Assembly: GCF_000003605.2 (NCBI RefSeq)
Contig: NW_003114461.1
Span: forward strand, 130,363-193,078
Direction of reading: 5' to 3'
Source: Saccoglossus kowalevskii
Taxonomy: Eukaryota > Hemichordata > Enteropneusta > Harrimaniidae
Length of the DNA stretch: 62,716 nucleotides
Shown in pieces: positions 1-12,300 of the stretch (the first letter of the stretch is position 1; the number at the start of each line of letters is the position of its first letter). The notes below the pieces were generated by a model. It was given only the letters and a program-made list of their open reading frames with translations. It had not been told where the DNA came from and did no database searches. Both the position numbers and the translations under genes were made by a program.

Positions 1-263
1 GCAGACGTTCGTCATTAGAATATAATAAAATCTCTCAAAACATATTTTCATCGATGGACGACTACAGATCAAACAATATCGACACTTGTGTCTCTATTTT
101 TGCGTCATATAATCGTTTTATCGCTAGAGGGCGATATTTATTAGAAAAATGTATTCTGGTTTGCATAGTCATTTTGACAGATAATAATAAGGGACCGTCG
201 GAACTCTAAAACAACACAGCTCATGCATTTTTTTATACTATGTTGATCAATTTCGAATAGCCA

Positions 264-573
264 ATCCTCGGGGCGGGCGTCCGGGCATTTTCACCGCCTG
301 GCAACCCTCACGGTGAAAACAAAGGCCAAAAACTCGCAGAAAACGGTACTTGGGGATGGTTGTTGAGACTCCCCTGAACAGTGTAACAAGACTAGCTCAA
401 CGCGTGTAACATATATAAATTTGGTTGTTCAGAATTACTTCAAAGTTGAGTTGTGTTGTTTTCTCGAATTTTCACCGGCTCGACCGGCGTTCCACAGCAA
501 CGCGCACAGAGCCCATATAAATGCATGTACAGTGGTGCGCGGAACGTCTGTGACGTAGCTCCGCCCCGAGGAT
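264..573 (+). mobile_element. MITE-like repeat, family C copy 1
   Basis: This is a 310-bp non-coding element with 13-bp inverted ends, ATCCTCGGGGCGG at 264-276 and its complement at 561-573. Its body is shared over its whole length, at roughly three-quarters identity by eye, with the minus-strand copy at 11985-12300. It carries no ORF of note. Confidence 0.75.
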
Positions 574-1244
574 AGATCAAACGAGGCTTTTGTTTTGTAA
601 ATTTGTAAAATTGACCAATTGTGTGGAAAGATTACTTGTATATCATAAAAAGTTTGTCAAAATACTACAAAATTATTGTAAGTTATATATCTATTTACTC
701 TGTATGTTTTCAATCTCATGTTGTTATGACAACAATATAGTACAAATAAATTAAAAATAAATCTGCACGTGAGTCTTTCATCATGCAGCGTCAGAAAACG
801 CACAGCGCCCTCTACCAATCATGTACAGGAATTGCAGTTGTAAGAGTTCAATGGCTCTTTTCAATAAAAGAGGCGTGTCACGATTCTCGACTGAACGAGC
901 TGAACCCTAAACCACGCCACCAGCGGCAGCAACTAGTTGAGGTTTGGAGAATGACCAGGCACTGTTTCAGTTCATTGTCACCACTTTGCAATTTGGGAAT
1001 CGCAAAGATGATGGAATTTCGAATAGATATTCAAAGATGCACATTTGTTCAGTCTAAGTAAAAAAAGGTAAACGCCAATTTAATTTAAAACAAGCAGATA
1101 AAAACGACCGATTTCACTGTAAACGTGAATTCTTGCTGGTTCCGCGAGAAGACAAGGAAGACTGAGTCAGATTAAAACCGTTTGAAAATGCAATATGTAC
1201 AAAACAATGCATTGATTATCATAAATTATAAGCCAATGTATTCA

Positions 1245-1377
1245 TTAAAGCGCGGTGGTCGTCGCGCAGCGCGTGTTCGAATTTCATGTAAATAAACAAT
1301 GTATTTTACACGCGTTGTATACGTCGCTATGAGTCCCATATCGAACAGGACGCGGCACGACGACTGCCGCCCTTTAA
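1245..1377 (+). mobile_element. TTAA-flanked MITE, family A, complete copy
   Basis: This 133-bp element runs from TTAA (1245-1248) to TTAA (1374-1377). The ends are long imperfect inverted repeats of the form AAAGsGCGGyrGTCGTCG and read inward to TTCGA on both sides. TTAA target duplication is the hallmark of piggyBac-type transposition, so a non-autonomous piggyBac relative is the likeliest source. It has no coding capacity. Confidence 0.75.
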
Positions 1378-1968
1378 CTTACAACATGACATGTTCTCAT
1401 CCATACATCGTCATTTACCAAGCCCTCTTGTGACGGCTCTTAACTGCGCCGTCCTTTTTCGGTGCATTGGAAAAAACATACTCTGACTCGCAGGAATATA
1501 TATCTATAATGCATTTTTTAAAACAACCGCATTCTTTATTTTAGACTTGCTTAAAAGTCTTATTGCTTTTTGAAAATAAACAAAATTGCTAAAATACAAA
1601 ATAGTGTACGCGAAATAGACGACTCACGTAAAAACAATTGATTAATGGGGGCGATGAAACAGAGTGGCTTACATTTCCCACGTGTAAAGTAAAACATAAA
1701 ATATACCCACAGGAAAACACCATTTGACGACATTCGCCTTGGCAACCGGAAATTACATCCGTTTGGGAGGGTCGATCGAAGTTCCTTTATGTTTTCTTCT
1801 GACCACCCAAGTCGAATTGCCCATATTTGGTGGCGATGTAAGTGTCACATGCACTTAGATAAATCTGTAATAATTGTAGTTTTTAATTGGTGAGATTATT
1901 TTCATAGTGTGGAATATTGAACCTATTATAAACTAGCACATACATCATGTGATCAATATCGGATCCAA

Positions 1969-2078
1969 TTAACGCCTGCGTGACGCCAGCATTGCGTCGT
2001 GTTTGACATGGGTCCAACGCGACGTAAAGAACGCGTGTAGAGTACATTGCGTGTTTTACACGAAATTTCACCCACACA
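1969..2078 (-). mobile_element. TTAA-flanked MITE, family A, diverged copy
   Basis: It begins at TTAA 1969-1972 and matches the reverse complement of the 1245-1377 copy in order: the CGTCGTGTTyGA block, GCGACGTA, AACGCGTGTA, TACATTG and ACGAAATT. The far terminal repeat is missing. It lies about 80 bp from the LINE fossil. Confidence 0.6.
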
Positions 2079-2159
2079 TTACATTCATTGTCAAATAGGT
2101 TACTCTATTTAGAAGAGAAAGTCAGGCCGTAGGTGCACACACTCCATGACATTCTGTCT

Positions 2160-2911
2160 CTATCATTTCTGTCTTCAGTCCTTTTGCATAAGTCATATAA
2201 CTTTAACCCTGGCCATTATTTTAAATCATCAGTCCTAGTTTCTTCTCAGCCTCGGTCTGTCTCCTTTTACCTCTCCTTGAATCAGAACCCATGAGTGTTT
2301 GTTAATCCATCGCGGCTCTGATCTGGTGCCCCCCTCCCCCAAAACGAACTTTCTTCTCTAAATTGTATCCAGGAGTTTTTCTGGTTCTGTTCCCTGACTT
2401 ATTGTTACTATCTACTCTAAACATATTCATTTCACACCTTTTGTTTCCATGTTATCCCTAAAATTATTGTGTAAATTTTAAATTCAAGGCTTCCAGTTTC
2501 TTCGAAGAAGACCTCTCTAGAGTCCAGCTCTCACATTCATAAAGTACGGCGGAATTTACCAATGGTCTCAAGTGACTACTATTGACCCCAAATATTTACA
2601 GTTCTCAACTTGCTCAAGGTACATGTCGTTAGCTGAAATATTCATCTTTCGTTTGTCTAATATTTTCACTAATCATTGCTTTGTTTTCTATTGTATTTAT
2701 TTTCATCCCATATCTCCTAGATGAAAATCCATTCTATGTGTGATATCTTTCAGCCATTGAGTTAATATCATCAGCAAAGCGCAAGGTAGTTTCAGACTCA
2801 ATCGAACTCCTACCATAACAAAATCTTCTAAAGTATCTCCCAGAATTCTTTCAAAAAAGATTGAAAAGTGTAAGAGAAGGATTCAACCCTGTCTAACACC
2901 AACTCGGAGGA
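2160..2911 (-). mobile_element. Decayed non-LTR retrotransposon (LINE), reverse-transcriptase 3' part
   Basis: Read on the minus strand, this stretch carries the remains of a LINE reverse transcriptase. A VRQG motif lies near 2890-2910, with the next codon mutated to a stop. The catalytic FADD box is at 2764-2784, in a different frame. KYLGSIV lies at 2577-2600, CESWTLE at 2515-2535 and KKLEA near 2490. A basic stretch towards 2250 resembles the end of such ORFs. Stops and frame changes between the motifs show that it is long inactive. The N-terminal endonuclease and the 5' half are absent, the usual 5' truncation. The clade (CR1, Jockey or RTE-like) cannot be decided by eye. Confidence 0.8.
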
Positions 2912-5900
2912 TAAACGGGCGCGTAATAATATTAGATTATTGCCGACCCCTAAGCGATGGCAGCAATTGGTCATTGTTTAAAAATGGCTTCACATCCATA
3001 ACTTTGTAATATATAGTGCATCCTTGGTCGTCAACCAAAGAACACCGCGTGTGATTCGGCGGCTTGGTGACATCGCAAGATACTAAGAACTCAATCATAA
3101 CTGAATGTCATGTTAATGGTTTCAATTTTGTCTACAATCAAACTTTAACGCAGGAAAATCTTGTCAACCAAAGCAACCATTGTCAATACATTGATGACGT
3201 CACATGGTTAGTCTTAGGTGTGTCAATTTCGTCATAAAACACATGGCAACTGGATTGAGACACCAACCACGATGTTGTGTGTATCTTGACATGTACACGT
3301 GTTATTAGTTTGCCATGAACTCATTACTTTCATTAGTCTTTAATAATCATTAGTCGCGTATATAATGAACTACTTCGTTGCAATGGTCACCCCAAACTGT
3401 TTAATCGTCATAACCTTTGTGCGTGGAATTGATTTATCTCGATATCCTTTTATCTGTGATGACTATCTTAGTAATCTCTCAAATGAATGGGTTAGTTCAT
3501 CGACCCAATCAAATTCCCGACTGTCGTTTTCTCTACACACTGTTACAGAGTACGCCGGTCTCACACAGGGCGATGCACCGGCCAATTGCAAGGTGAACAT
3601 ACTGCGATACACAGAATTTGCACAATGAGGTGCAACGAAAAATAAAATCTAGACATTTTATATCGACATTGTGTACATTTGAAATAGACATGTACCGACA
3701 CAACGGTTTATAAGGAATTGGACGTTAATTATTCGTTGGCGTGGAATTTAGGGAGGGGGGGGGGTCACAATTGTTTTAGGGCCAAGTTTGGGTGTGTCAA
3801 GTCACAAGGTGAGGGTCACGTATTTTTTTCCTCTCACATAATGGTTAACAAAACACCCTCAAACAGTTAAAAGTAAAATAATATATTTCTTATTTCTATA
3901 GCCCTGGTGGTATCAATAGCATTACAGGTGAACCATCGATTATCTACACAGGCTGCATAGTCACGTGGGATTGGATGTTCTCCGTTTTATCACCTCCATG
4001 TATCATGATGATGTATTCGTTATATACGCTGGTTGTATTTGCATTGCGTTCATGTTCATGAACAGTCCCTAATGCCATTTCTGTTTAATAATAATCTATT
4101 TTATTTTCACTACTGTAACAACAAATATCATTACAGTGTAATTATTGATCTAATGTATCAGAAACTATATCAAATTCTTCTTACTATATCAGACAATATT
4201 CCCCATTGTGAAAAACATAAACTTGTTGTTCCCGGATGTAGAAAGTCAACAATTGCAGTTACAATGTGTTCTATAACTGAAATGTTTAATGTACCTTGTT
4301 GTAAGCAGACAAAATAAAAAAATATCAAATTTGTCATCCGATATTCTCCAAATCAATTCTGGTATTATAAAAACAGACTTTTATATTACAACAATGTATT
4401 AAATAGAAACAACCCATTTTCTCAACTTACTTATGAATATAATATTAATTTCAGCATAATTATAATTTTGATCTGAGAGCAAAATAAAATGTCATCTCAA
4501 TTTATCTGTCAACATCCTAGAACTGAGTGCTCTGATCAAATTAAAGCGGCGTTAGTCATACTCATTGTGTACAGTAAAGTAGAAAAGTATGTTGTTTTAA
4601 ATTAGGTAAGTGAAAATACCTTGAGGAAGAACAGTTTGCAAGCATTCTTTCGACGCTTTGAGTAATTTCAAATTTTAACGTCACCCTAAACCTCACAGGA
4701 ACGCAGTGACAAGTATTACATATTTTCCCGTTAATATGTTCTGGTCAACTGTATTCACGGTTAACTTATTTCAATCAGTGTTCGATATTCCAACGGTTTT
4801 GGTTTTTATGTAGAGCTGTGTATGTTGTTAGAAAAATAGATATGCTGCATGGTTTGTTCACGTTTGTAGGTGTATATGATGATAACATCAAACATAAATT
4901 TAACAAAAAGTCACGAATTATTGATGCTCAATTGCGTGAACGTAAAAAAAAAGAACACAAAAGACGGAAATATCTGGTCAATCGAAACATCCAATCCAGC
5001 CGATGCCATATTTTTGCCATGGGTACAAAACGTAAACACGACTGAGTAAACGTGAGATTTTGAGATCTTCATTTTCTTCTCATTTCATTATCGGACACAG
5101 CTTAGACCGGCGTAAGTTTTTTCTAAGTGATGACACGGCAAATTCCATTCACGTACTGTCCAAATAAGGACATTGCCGGTAAACACAATACCACGTTACC
5201 ATGGAGACATTGTCGTAAAAACGAACCCGTAGTAATTGGGATCGAGGGAGTATCGTATCAGTTAATATTTGTAATCGACTCGACATTTTGTCACTAATTA
5301 TTGTTGCTAAATTGAGCGAAGACATCTGTATGTTTTAATTGTAGGCACTTCTGATTTCCTTCTTTGAAAAGATTCGTGGAAAGCCGTAATTTCTTTTCAG
5401 AATCTTGGTTCAATTTTGTGTCGTTCCATCGACACTGATTAAGTTTGAACATTACTATTCCGCGGCTTTTATACAAAGCAGTGTTTTCTTTCTTTCATCT
5501 GCTCATGACGTCATAAGAAATTGTCACACATTCACACATTTTACTTAATTTACCTAAATAGTAAGGAGATTGAGGATTTGACTTCCGGTTTCGGCTGCCA
5601 TCTCACCAATGAATTCATGCAGTAATTTCTGTCGACTGCTTGCGGCATTCGGGATTCGGAGAATGACGTCCAATCAGAGGGGACGTAACACAACTGGCTG
5701 ACGATCCCACGTGCCAACGCAACGAGTAGTGGTTCACGGCGGAATGGCCGGATCATACCCTCAAACTGAACGAGACGTACAACCGCGCACGATTTACTTT
5801 GATATGACTGACTTTAACAGACTTTCAGGATATTAAACGTCGTAAGGCATTGGCATTCATCTACTAATGACCATTTATAAGAGTAATATGTGGTTATGGG

Positions 5901-6115
5901 GCCAGTAGAGCATGCCGTACTAGTGATCATTGTTATTATGCTCTTGTTTTCTCGTGCTCTCGTCGTTGCTGTTGACAACAAGGCAGTGATGCGTCGTGTC
6001 ATTTATCTCCACACTTCAGCGTACGCGATAATGCTTACTTATTTATTCATAACAGGCTACAGATACTCAATAGACCTTAGAACCGAATGGCCGCCGCCGT
6101 GGTCTCGTTGGAAGC

Positions 6116-6258
6116 GAGAGGGCCGCGAGACTTGTGTTTGTCACTACGTTCACTGCTCCTCTGACGTATGTATCCGCGGTGTTTGGAACAGTGAACGCGA
6201 TGGCACGAGATCATGGAACGCTATTCAATGGGCACAAACAAGTCTCGTGGCTTCACTC
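6116..6258. repeat. Imperfect inverted repeat (hairpin-like)
   Basis: The arms at 6116-6144 and 6230-6258 share GCC, then CGAGACTTGT and TTTGT in complementary order. An open frame covering 5890-6339 (about 149 codons, with a GTG-type first codon and an in-frame ATG at 5896) runs over it, but its second half is largely this palindrome. I therefore regard the frame as fortuitous. It may be a MITE relic. Confidence 0.35.
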
Positions 6259-7346
6259 AAAGCGATCGAAATCTCGATCAACAACATATTAAAATCTGGT
6301 CATATCGTAGATAGCGAGACTGGTGCTACGACCTTCTGACATGACATGACATGGGTGGTTTGTAATAAAACAATAACACATGTATTACCACATTCATAGT
6401 GAAAAAATGGAATACATCAAAAATGTACAGAAAATATAGTTATCGTAATCCGTCATATCGTGAGCAGCTATTTTGATCCACCTGGACATCCAAATATTCT
6501 AGTTACCTCGGGCATGCGCATTCGAATTGTTCTGAGTTGGAACGCTTATGCGAGAGCGAGACTGAAACGGGATCTTTGTATCATGTCACCGTAGTTGCAA
6601 ACCCCAAGTAATGTACCTCTGGTAGGACCTACATGGAACACGAGGCGTAGAAGTCGACAACAGATTGCACTTTACGATGATGATTCCGAGGGGGGCACCA
6701 ACTGGGCAATAATCACGTGACTCAACAGTTACACGCAGCATCTGTTCATGGAATATCATATCCTCCACAGTCACATGACACAAAAAAAATCATCAAATGA
6801 AAATTCCGATCAATTTAGGGCAGAGTAGATTTTCATAATGATATGACATGATCAGGACAAGTGTATAGTGTATATTAAAAATGGTGGCTTCATTTCACGA
6901 AGATTTATGTTATACGTATATACGGGAGAATCCTGTTAGAAAATATTCAGAAGCAGGTTAGATTCAACATACAAACACAAAACATTTGTATATTTATAGA
7001 AAAAGTTAGGAGGTAACCATTAGAAACGCGGTGGAGGGGGGGGATAAAAAAACCGTATTTACAGAATTGGAGCTATTAATAATAATAGTAATAAAAACAC
7101 TTTATAGGAAAATATAAAAAAAAATCTTTAAAAAGTTGCAGCAACATCATCGTAAAAAATCTAGCTCTAAAATAATGAAATGAATTTATGAAAAAAAAAA
7201 TTGCGCAGTAATTCTACCCCCCGGTCTATAATGGTCAACCTTTTATGCAGATATCATGGAGATTGTAAAATGACAAAGTGTAGGGATACAGAAATGTCAT
7301 CCATTAAACTCCCTTATACGATATGATAATCGTCTTATGACTGGGG

Positions 7347-7360
7347 GTTGCCATGGCAAC
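7347..7360. promoter_or_regulatory. RFX X-box, perfect palindrome
   Basis: GTTGCCATGGCAAC is the ideal X-box (two GTTGCC half sites) bound by RFX factors, which control ciliary genes in animals. A second site, GTTGCCACGGTGAC, lies 50 bp further at 7411-7424. No gene is recognised beside it. Confidence 0.5.
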
Positions 7361-7410
7361 TGTTACAACGAATTATAACTATCCCTGGTCACCGCTGTCA
7401 CAGCGAAGTT

Positions 7411-7424
7411 GTTGCCACGGTGAC
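7411..7424. promoter_or_regulatory. RFX X-box-like site
   Basis: GTTGCC-AC-GGTGAC fits the degenerate X-box consensus and pairs with the site at 7347-7360. Confidence 0.35.
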
Positions 7425-10270
7425 CGACGAGCAAACAAACACGGCGCTGTGAATCTCGCTGTCTATAGAAACGAGGTTTTTTTTTATTCTTAGTCATGTG
7501 ATGAGTTGGACGCCTAGAGGTGAACGCTCTATCATACACTGCCGATATATGCATCATGATTGCTACGTATATCTGTCATCTTTGTCATGTCATTACATTA
7601 TCTATATACAATCCTTTATAAAACATGATAGGTAAAATGGATATTAAAAAATGAAAGGTTTGAAGTTAGTCCATTCATGATTCGACAATATCGACCACGA
7701 ATTGATTGATATTTTTTGCGCATTTAATATTTAAAAGACATACTTTAAAATTTGAAATCTTCCAGTTCGGGGGATCATCATAGTTTATCGACGGGTTCAT
7801 GAGTGATTATTTTTTTCTGTAGAAATATCTATGTGAGCAGTATTGGCGATGCTGCTGTGGTTGAGTTCCACGGCTCCCCAGACTTTCATTGGCTCACTCC
7901 ACATATGCACACTGATGGTGACAATATTCCGGAGAACATAACAGGACGAGTACATTGTCAGTTATCACAACTGGTATATTATGCTGCCAACCATTTCCAT
8001 TGTCAATATTATTAAAACGTGTGATCAATCACTCAATGAATTGTCCACTTGAAATCAAATATCTAGCAAATTATTTTTTTCTAGGTTGTTACTTGAATAA
8101 CGGAAATTGAACAAAATTCAGCATTTCTATATTACGATTGACGGCCGGCCCGATTTAAAAAAAAAAAAAATACACGTCCGTTTGTTTCCAACACTGAAAC
8201 GGTACGACTAGTCTTTGACATTAAAAATGTGTGTTTTTTTATTCTATAGTGTGTGTATACACATATTTTGTTTATTGTTTTGTATTATCTGAGTTAAAAA
8301 TTCGGGAACAAATTATGATTACAAATATCAAAGGATTTGTTTGTTGGTTATTTATTTTTAGTTTAAAAACTGACAAAGTAAAGTCTTTACTGTGCGAGCT
8401 TAGAAATAATCAATAATGGCGTCATATTTTCAAGTGGTAATTTATTTCGCTGGTATACCGAACGATAAAAGAATAGTGCAGTTTATTGGTGTTTATAAGC
8501 CAAATGTGTTGTAACTATAGTTCATTGCTGGGACTATGTGACTGGGCTGTACAACCGACCGTATACCTATTATATTAACAGTATGACAATTTAATGCGAT
8601 ATTCTGGCGTCGAATAGTCCCGGTCGAACACAACATTTACGGACCGTAAGCAAGGTTTTCCCAAGGCTGCATTCGCTAAAGAATAAATGAGTCTTGACCC
8701 TCTGCTACCTCATTGAGTCTGTAACACGCTCACACGAGAATGTGAACGATATCCATCGGTGATCAACCTCAGGTAAGATTTTGAAAATGTGTGTTGCTTT
8801 AGAACTGTGTATAATATTGTGTATCGTTGCTTCAGTTGTTGGAAGATCATGTCTTGCATCGTGTAACATATTTACACAACCCAAATACGACCACTTTAAA
8901 AAAAGCTATGTACTAGTATTTTTGTAAAATGTATGTCAGCATCTTTCAGTTCAGTTCACCTTTAAAATGGGTCACTAATCAATTTCCTGTTTTCGTTCTC
9001 CTAAAAACAGTTCAGGTAAATTGAACGAGGTTATTTTTTTTATCTGAAATGCTCCCATTTCCCCGGCTGTGAGGGGAATTTAGGTCAGGTCGAAGTAATG
9101 TAATTTAGGCCATTACAATTTGAAAATCGTTGGTATTTGTGACATTGTGTTTTCGGGGCTGTATTACTAAGTGCTGGCAATATCATTTACCTGTAGCTTC
9201 ATAGCACCGTGAAACAGAATTATGTTCTTGTCTGTCTGTATGTGTTACATTACTGTACTTCGAGGGACTTTTTACAATGCTAATGCAACATAGTAGAAAC
9301 CCAGATTTTTCGAAATAATTCGGGACAACAACGAGTTATCAACAGCCTCTATTTTTCACCCTATGTCACCGGCAAACAATTTGAGAAATGACACAGTATC
9401 TTCACAATAGTATCCAATGGTAAAATTCTTCAAATACTGCTATTCAATAAAATATAACTATAACTCTCTAAATCTAAAAACAATAACTGTACTGCTCAAA
9501 AGTACATTTTTCTCACAAAATGGATAAATGATTTACATTACATAATACATATTTTTTCTTTTTTAAACCAAAAGCAAAAATAAAATGTCTTTACATTTAA
9601 TCTTTAGTATGACAGACTGGGATATTATATAACAATTACACACTGTGTGCGTCAATGTCAGAATACTCAGAATTTTTTAAAACACGTTATATCATCCAAT
9701 GTAAATCTGGGATAATTGGCAATTTCCACGAAATCCCCTTAAGTTACTGATTTGTTTACATGGTCGTATACCAACACTTATTAATAATACGTAAATTGTT
9801 ATGTCATAGTTTCATGTTTTCCGACAGATGTTACTCATGATTGTTTTTGCAAACGTCATACACAGGTTCGAATGAGGACAATGTACTAACTCATGCTGCT
9901 TTTGAAATGAACAATATGTTGGTCTATGAACTGTTAGGAACACATTGTGACCTATGCAAAAATATATGCAGCATGTGACTAATTCAAACCATGTTCTGAA
10001 TATCTAAATACATGATTGTATTTTGTCATATTTATTATTTAATTGCATATATATTCATTAATCATGGCAATGCAAAACATGTCAATCGAATATGTATATT
10101 TATATAAATATAGGCCGTTTCTTGTTATTGTTAAATTAAAATACAGTGAACTATTTAGTAACGCTTTATCAAGCAATAACCTGAAGTAGGGATTAATTCC
10201 TGAGGTAACATATGGTCTTAGGAACACACACTCCAAACCTTGACGAGGGTTATAAAGTTATGTATGTATA

Positions 10271-10394
10271 CTAAAACGATCGTGGTCGCCGCGTGGCACG
10301 TCTTCGGATTTCGTGTAAACAAACACTGTATATGACACGCGTTATGTACGGCGGTATGGTTCCACGTTGAACACAGCGCGACGACCACTGTCCT
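10271..10394 (+). mobile_element. TTAA-type MITE, family A, diverged copy
   Basis: The order of blocks is the same as in 1245-1377: GGTCGCCGCG, then ATTTCGTGTAAACAAACA, then ACACGCGTT, then CACGTTGAACA, then GCGCGACGACCACTG. Both TTAA flanks have decayed. Confidence 0.6.
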
Positions 10395-11984
10395 ACAGTT
10401 GAGGCGAATTCAACCAATTTCGAGTCAAATATAACATGATTCAGTACCATGAATGGCTGAGCACGGCAATCGGCTCTGTGTTTGTTCCCGTTGGTACAAA
10501 TAATCTTACCTAGCGATGTAGGTGAAATTGTCAAGTTCTATGGACAGAGTTTGAACGCAGTTTACTAATTATCCGCCTTTGAGTTCACCTTAATGCATGG
10601 GACAGCATGTGGTTAATTGGAATTATGGTTTGCATACAATGTCCAGATTATATATACAATATAGGTTGTTCCTTAATATCGTTGATGTAATGCAAGGCAT
10701 ACATTCAACACCCATCAAAAGTCTGAAATATATCATGGTTTGTAAATTACTTTAATTCCAGGACGCTGATTTTGACTTGCCGTGCAGACACAAAATGGCG
10801 TTATTGTTTCAGACTAATCTACCTACCAGGTAGTTCTAATAGTATAGTATATGGGGGAATTGTTTTTTTTTTTAAACGACTATTTTGTAGAATATTATTA
10901 TATCTGCAACAAACTACAAATTATTGTTAACACCAAGGGTCGTGCAAATATGATCTTGAAAAACGAATATTGTGGATAGGTTTCATATTGTTCATATTTG
11001 CCTAATACATACTATATCGGTGTAGGTATATATTTGTAAGCGATTCATATCACATGATACTTGCATATTTCGAAATCAGTTTCGTAATCAAGTATTTGTA
11101 ATTCCTGAATTATTCGAAAATGAAACGTTCTATTTGAATGGTGGCCACTGTACGAATTTCTGACTACTAATAATTCCCTGTAAATGTCACTATTCTTAAT
11201 AATGGATAAGATAGTCACAGTCGAACGACGGAACAAGAGGCAGACGGGTCTGTTTCTCATCGTCTCTGTACTTTACAATCCTGAATGAAGTTTTAATGCT
11301 TGTTCAAGTGTTCGAATAAGGTAATACTAAGTCCTAAGATACAGTTGAAGTATTTCTGTAAATCGTACAGATCAGTGACTGTACATTACATTGTCAGTTA
11401 AGAGTACGCCTAGTGTAGATAAATCATAGGTTGCCATTCAATTATGTGATTGCAGCCAATGTTAATCTGCTGAGTCAAAAATCGAGAATTATGAGAAAAA
11501 AATGAACAATGTACGTTGATATACAGAATTACTCTATGAAAAGACTATTAAAAACCTGAAATGGTAGGAACCAAATATGATAAGTTGGTACCAAATTCGG
11601 ATGATTACACACATACTTGTAAACATTGGTATCACAAGCAATAGAAAACACACTATTATTGTTTATGATAAAACAAACTTGTTGCGTACATTATGACGTT
11701 CGTGACTGTAGATATTTTATTTTTAGTATTATTAATAGTGTGCAAAACGTTCAGTTCCTGACACTCTAACTCCCCCATCATATGCTACGGTATTTTGTAT
11801 AGTTACGAGAACGATAATACGTATATTATACGTATCAGATTTTATCTGTATGCCTGTTATATGTGTGTGATAGCTGTAATTTAATGTACATTCTGTTCCA
11901 CAAAGTGTAATATATTTTTTACGAAATTTCCTTATATCGATCAATCAATCATCAAATGTACGTTTGTTCTAATTCGCGTATCAT

Positions 11985-12300
11985 TGGTAGCGATGCTACG
12001 TCATAGAACGTTCTATGTTGCTAGGACGCACAGCGCTGTGCAATGTATGCCTATTGGCTCTGTGCGAGCTCCCATGGAACGCCGGTCGAAGAGCCGGTGA
12101 AAATAGCCAAAGTCAAGAAAACATCACATACTCAACTGTGAAGTAACCCTGAGCAACCAAGTTTAAATATGCTGTTCATGTAGGGGTAATCTTGCTACGC
12201 TGTTCAGGAGAATCTCAACAACCATTTACAGTTTTTGGCCTCTGCTTTCACCGTGATTGTTGCCAGGCGGTGACAATACCCGGATGTCCGCCCCGAGGAT
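11985..12300 (-). mobile_element. MITE-like repeat, family C copy 2 (inverted)
   Basis: The reverse complement aligns with 264-573 from ATCCTCGGGGCGG through the shared blocks CACCGCCTGGCAAC, GGCCAAAAACT and CGACCGGCGTTCCA. The distal terminal repeat is eroded. There, a perfect 16-bp palindrome (CATAGAACGTTCTATG, 12002-12017) lies near the end. Confidence 0.75.

Larger units (their letters stand above)
1378..11984. other. Non-coding DNA outside the listed repeats
   Basis: No exon is supported here. Apart from the LINE, the MITE copies, the hairpin and the X-boxes, it holds AT-rich unique sequence, a G-run at 3755-3764 and CRE palindromes at 3195-3202 and 5506-5513. A lone 5' splice-site match (CTCAG/GTAAGA at 8773) follows a GC-richer stretch and could end an untranslated exon, but nothing confirms it. 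Confidence 0.5.

Noticed and set aside
4545-4570. TTAAAGCGGCGTTAGTC, resembling a family A MITE left end
   Set aside because: Similarity stops after about 17 bases, and no internal blocks or right end follow.
9865-9880. GGTTCGAATG, resembling a tRNA B box
   Set aside because: No acceptor stem, anticodon arm or A box at the right distance. No tRNA can be folded.
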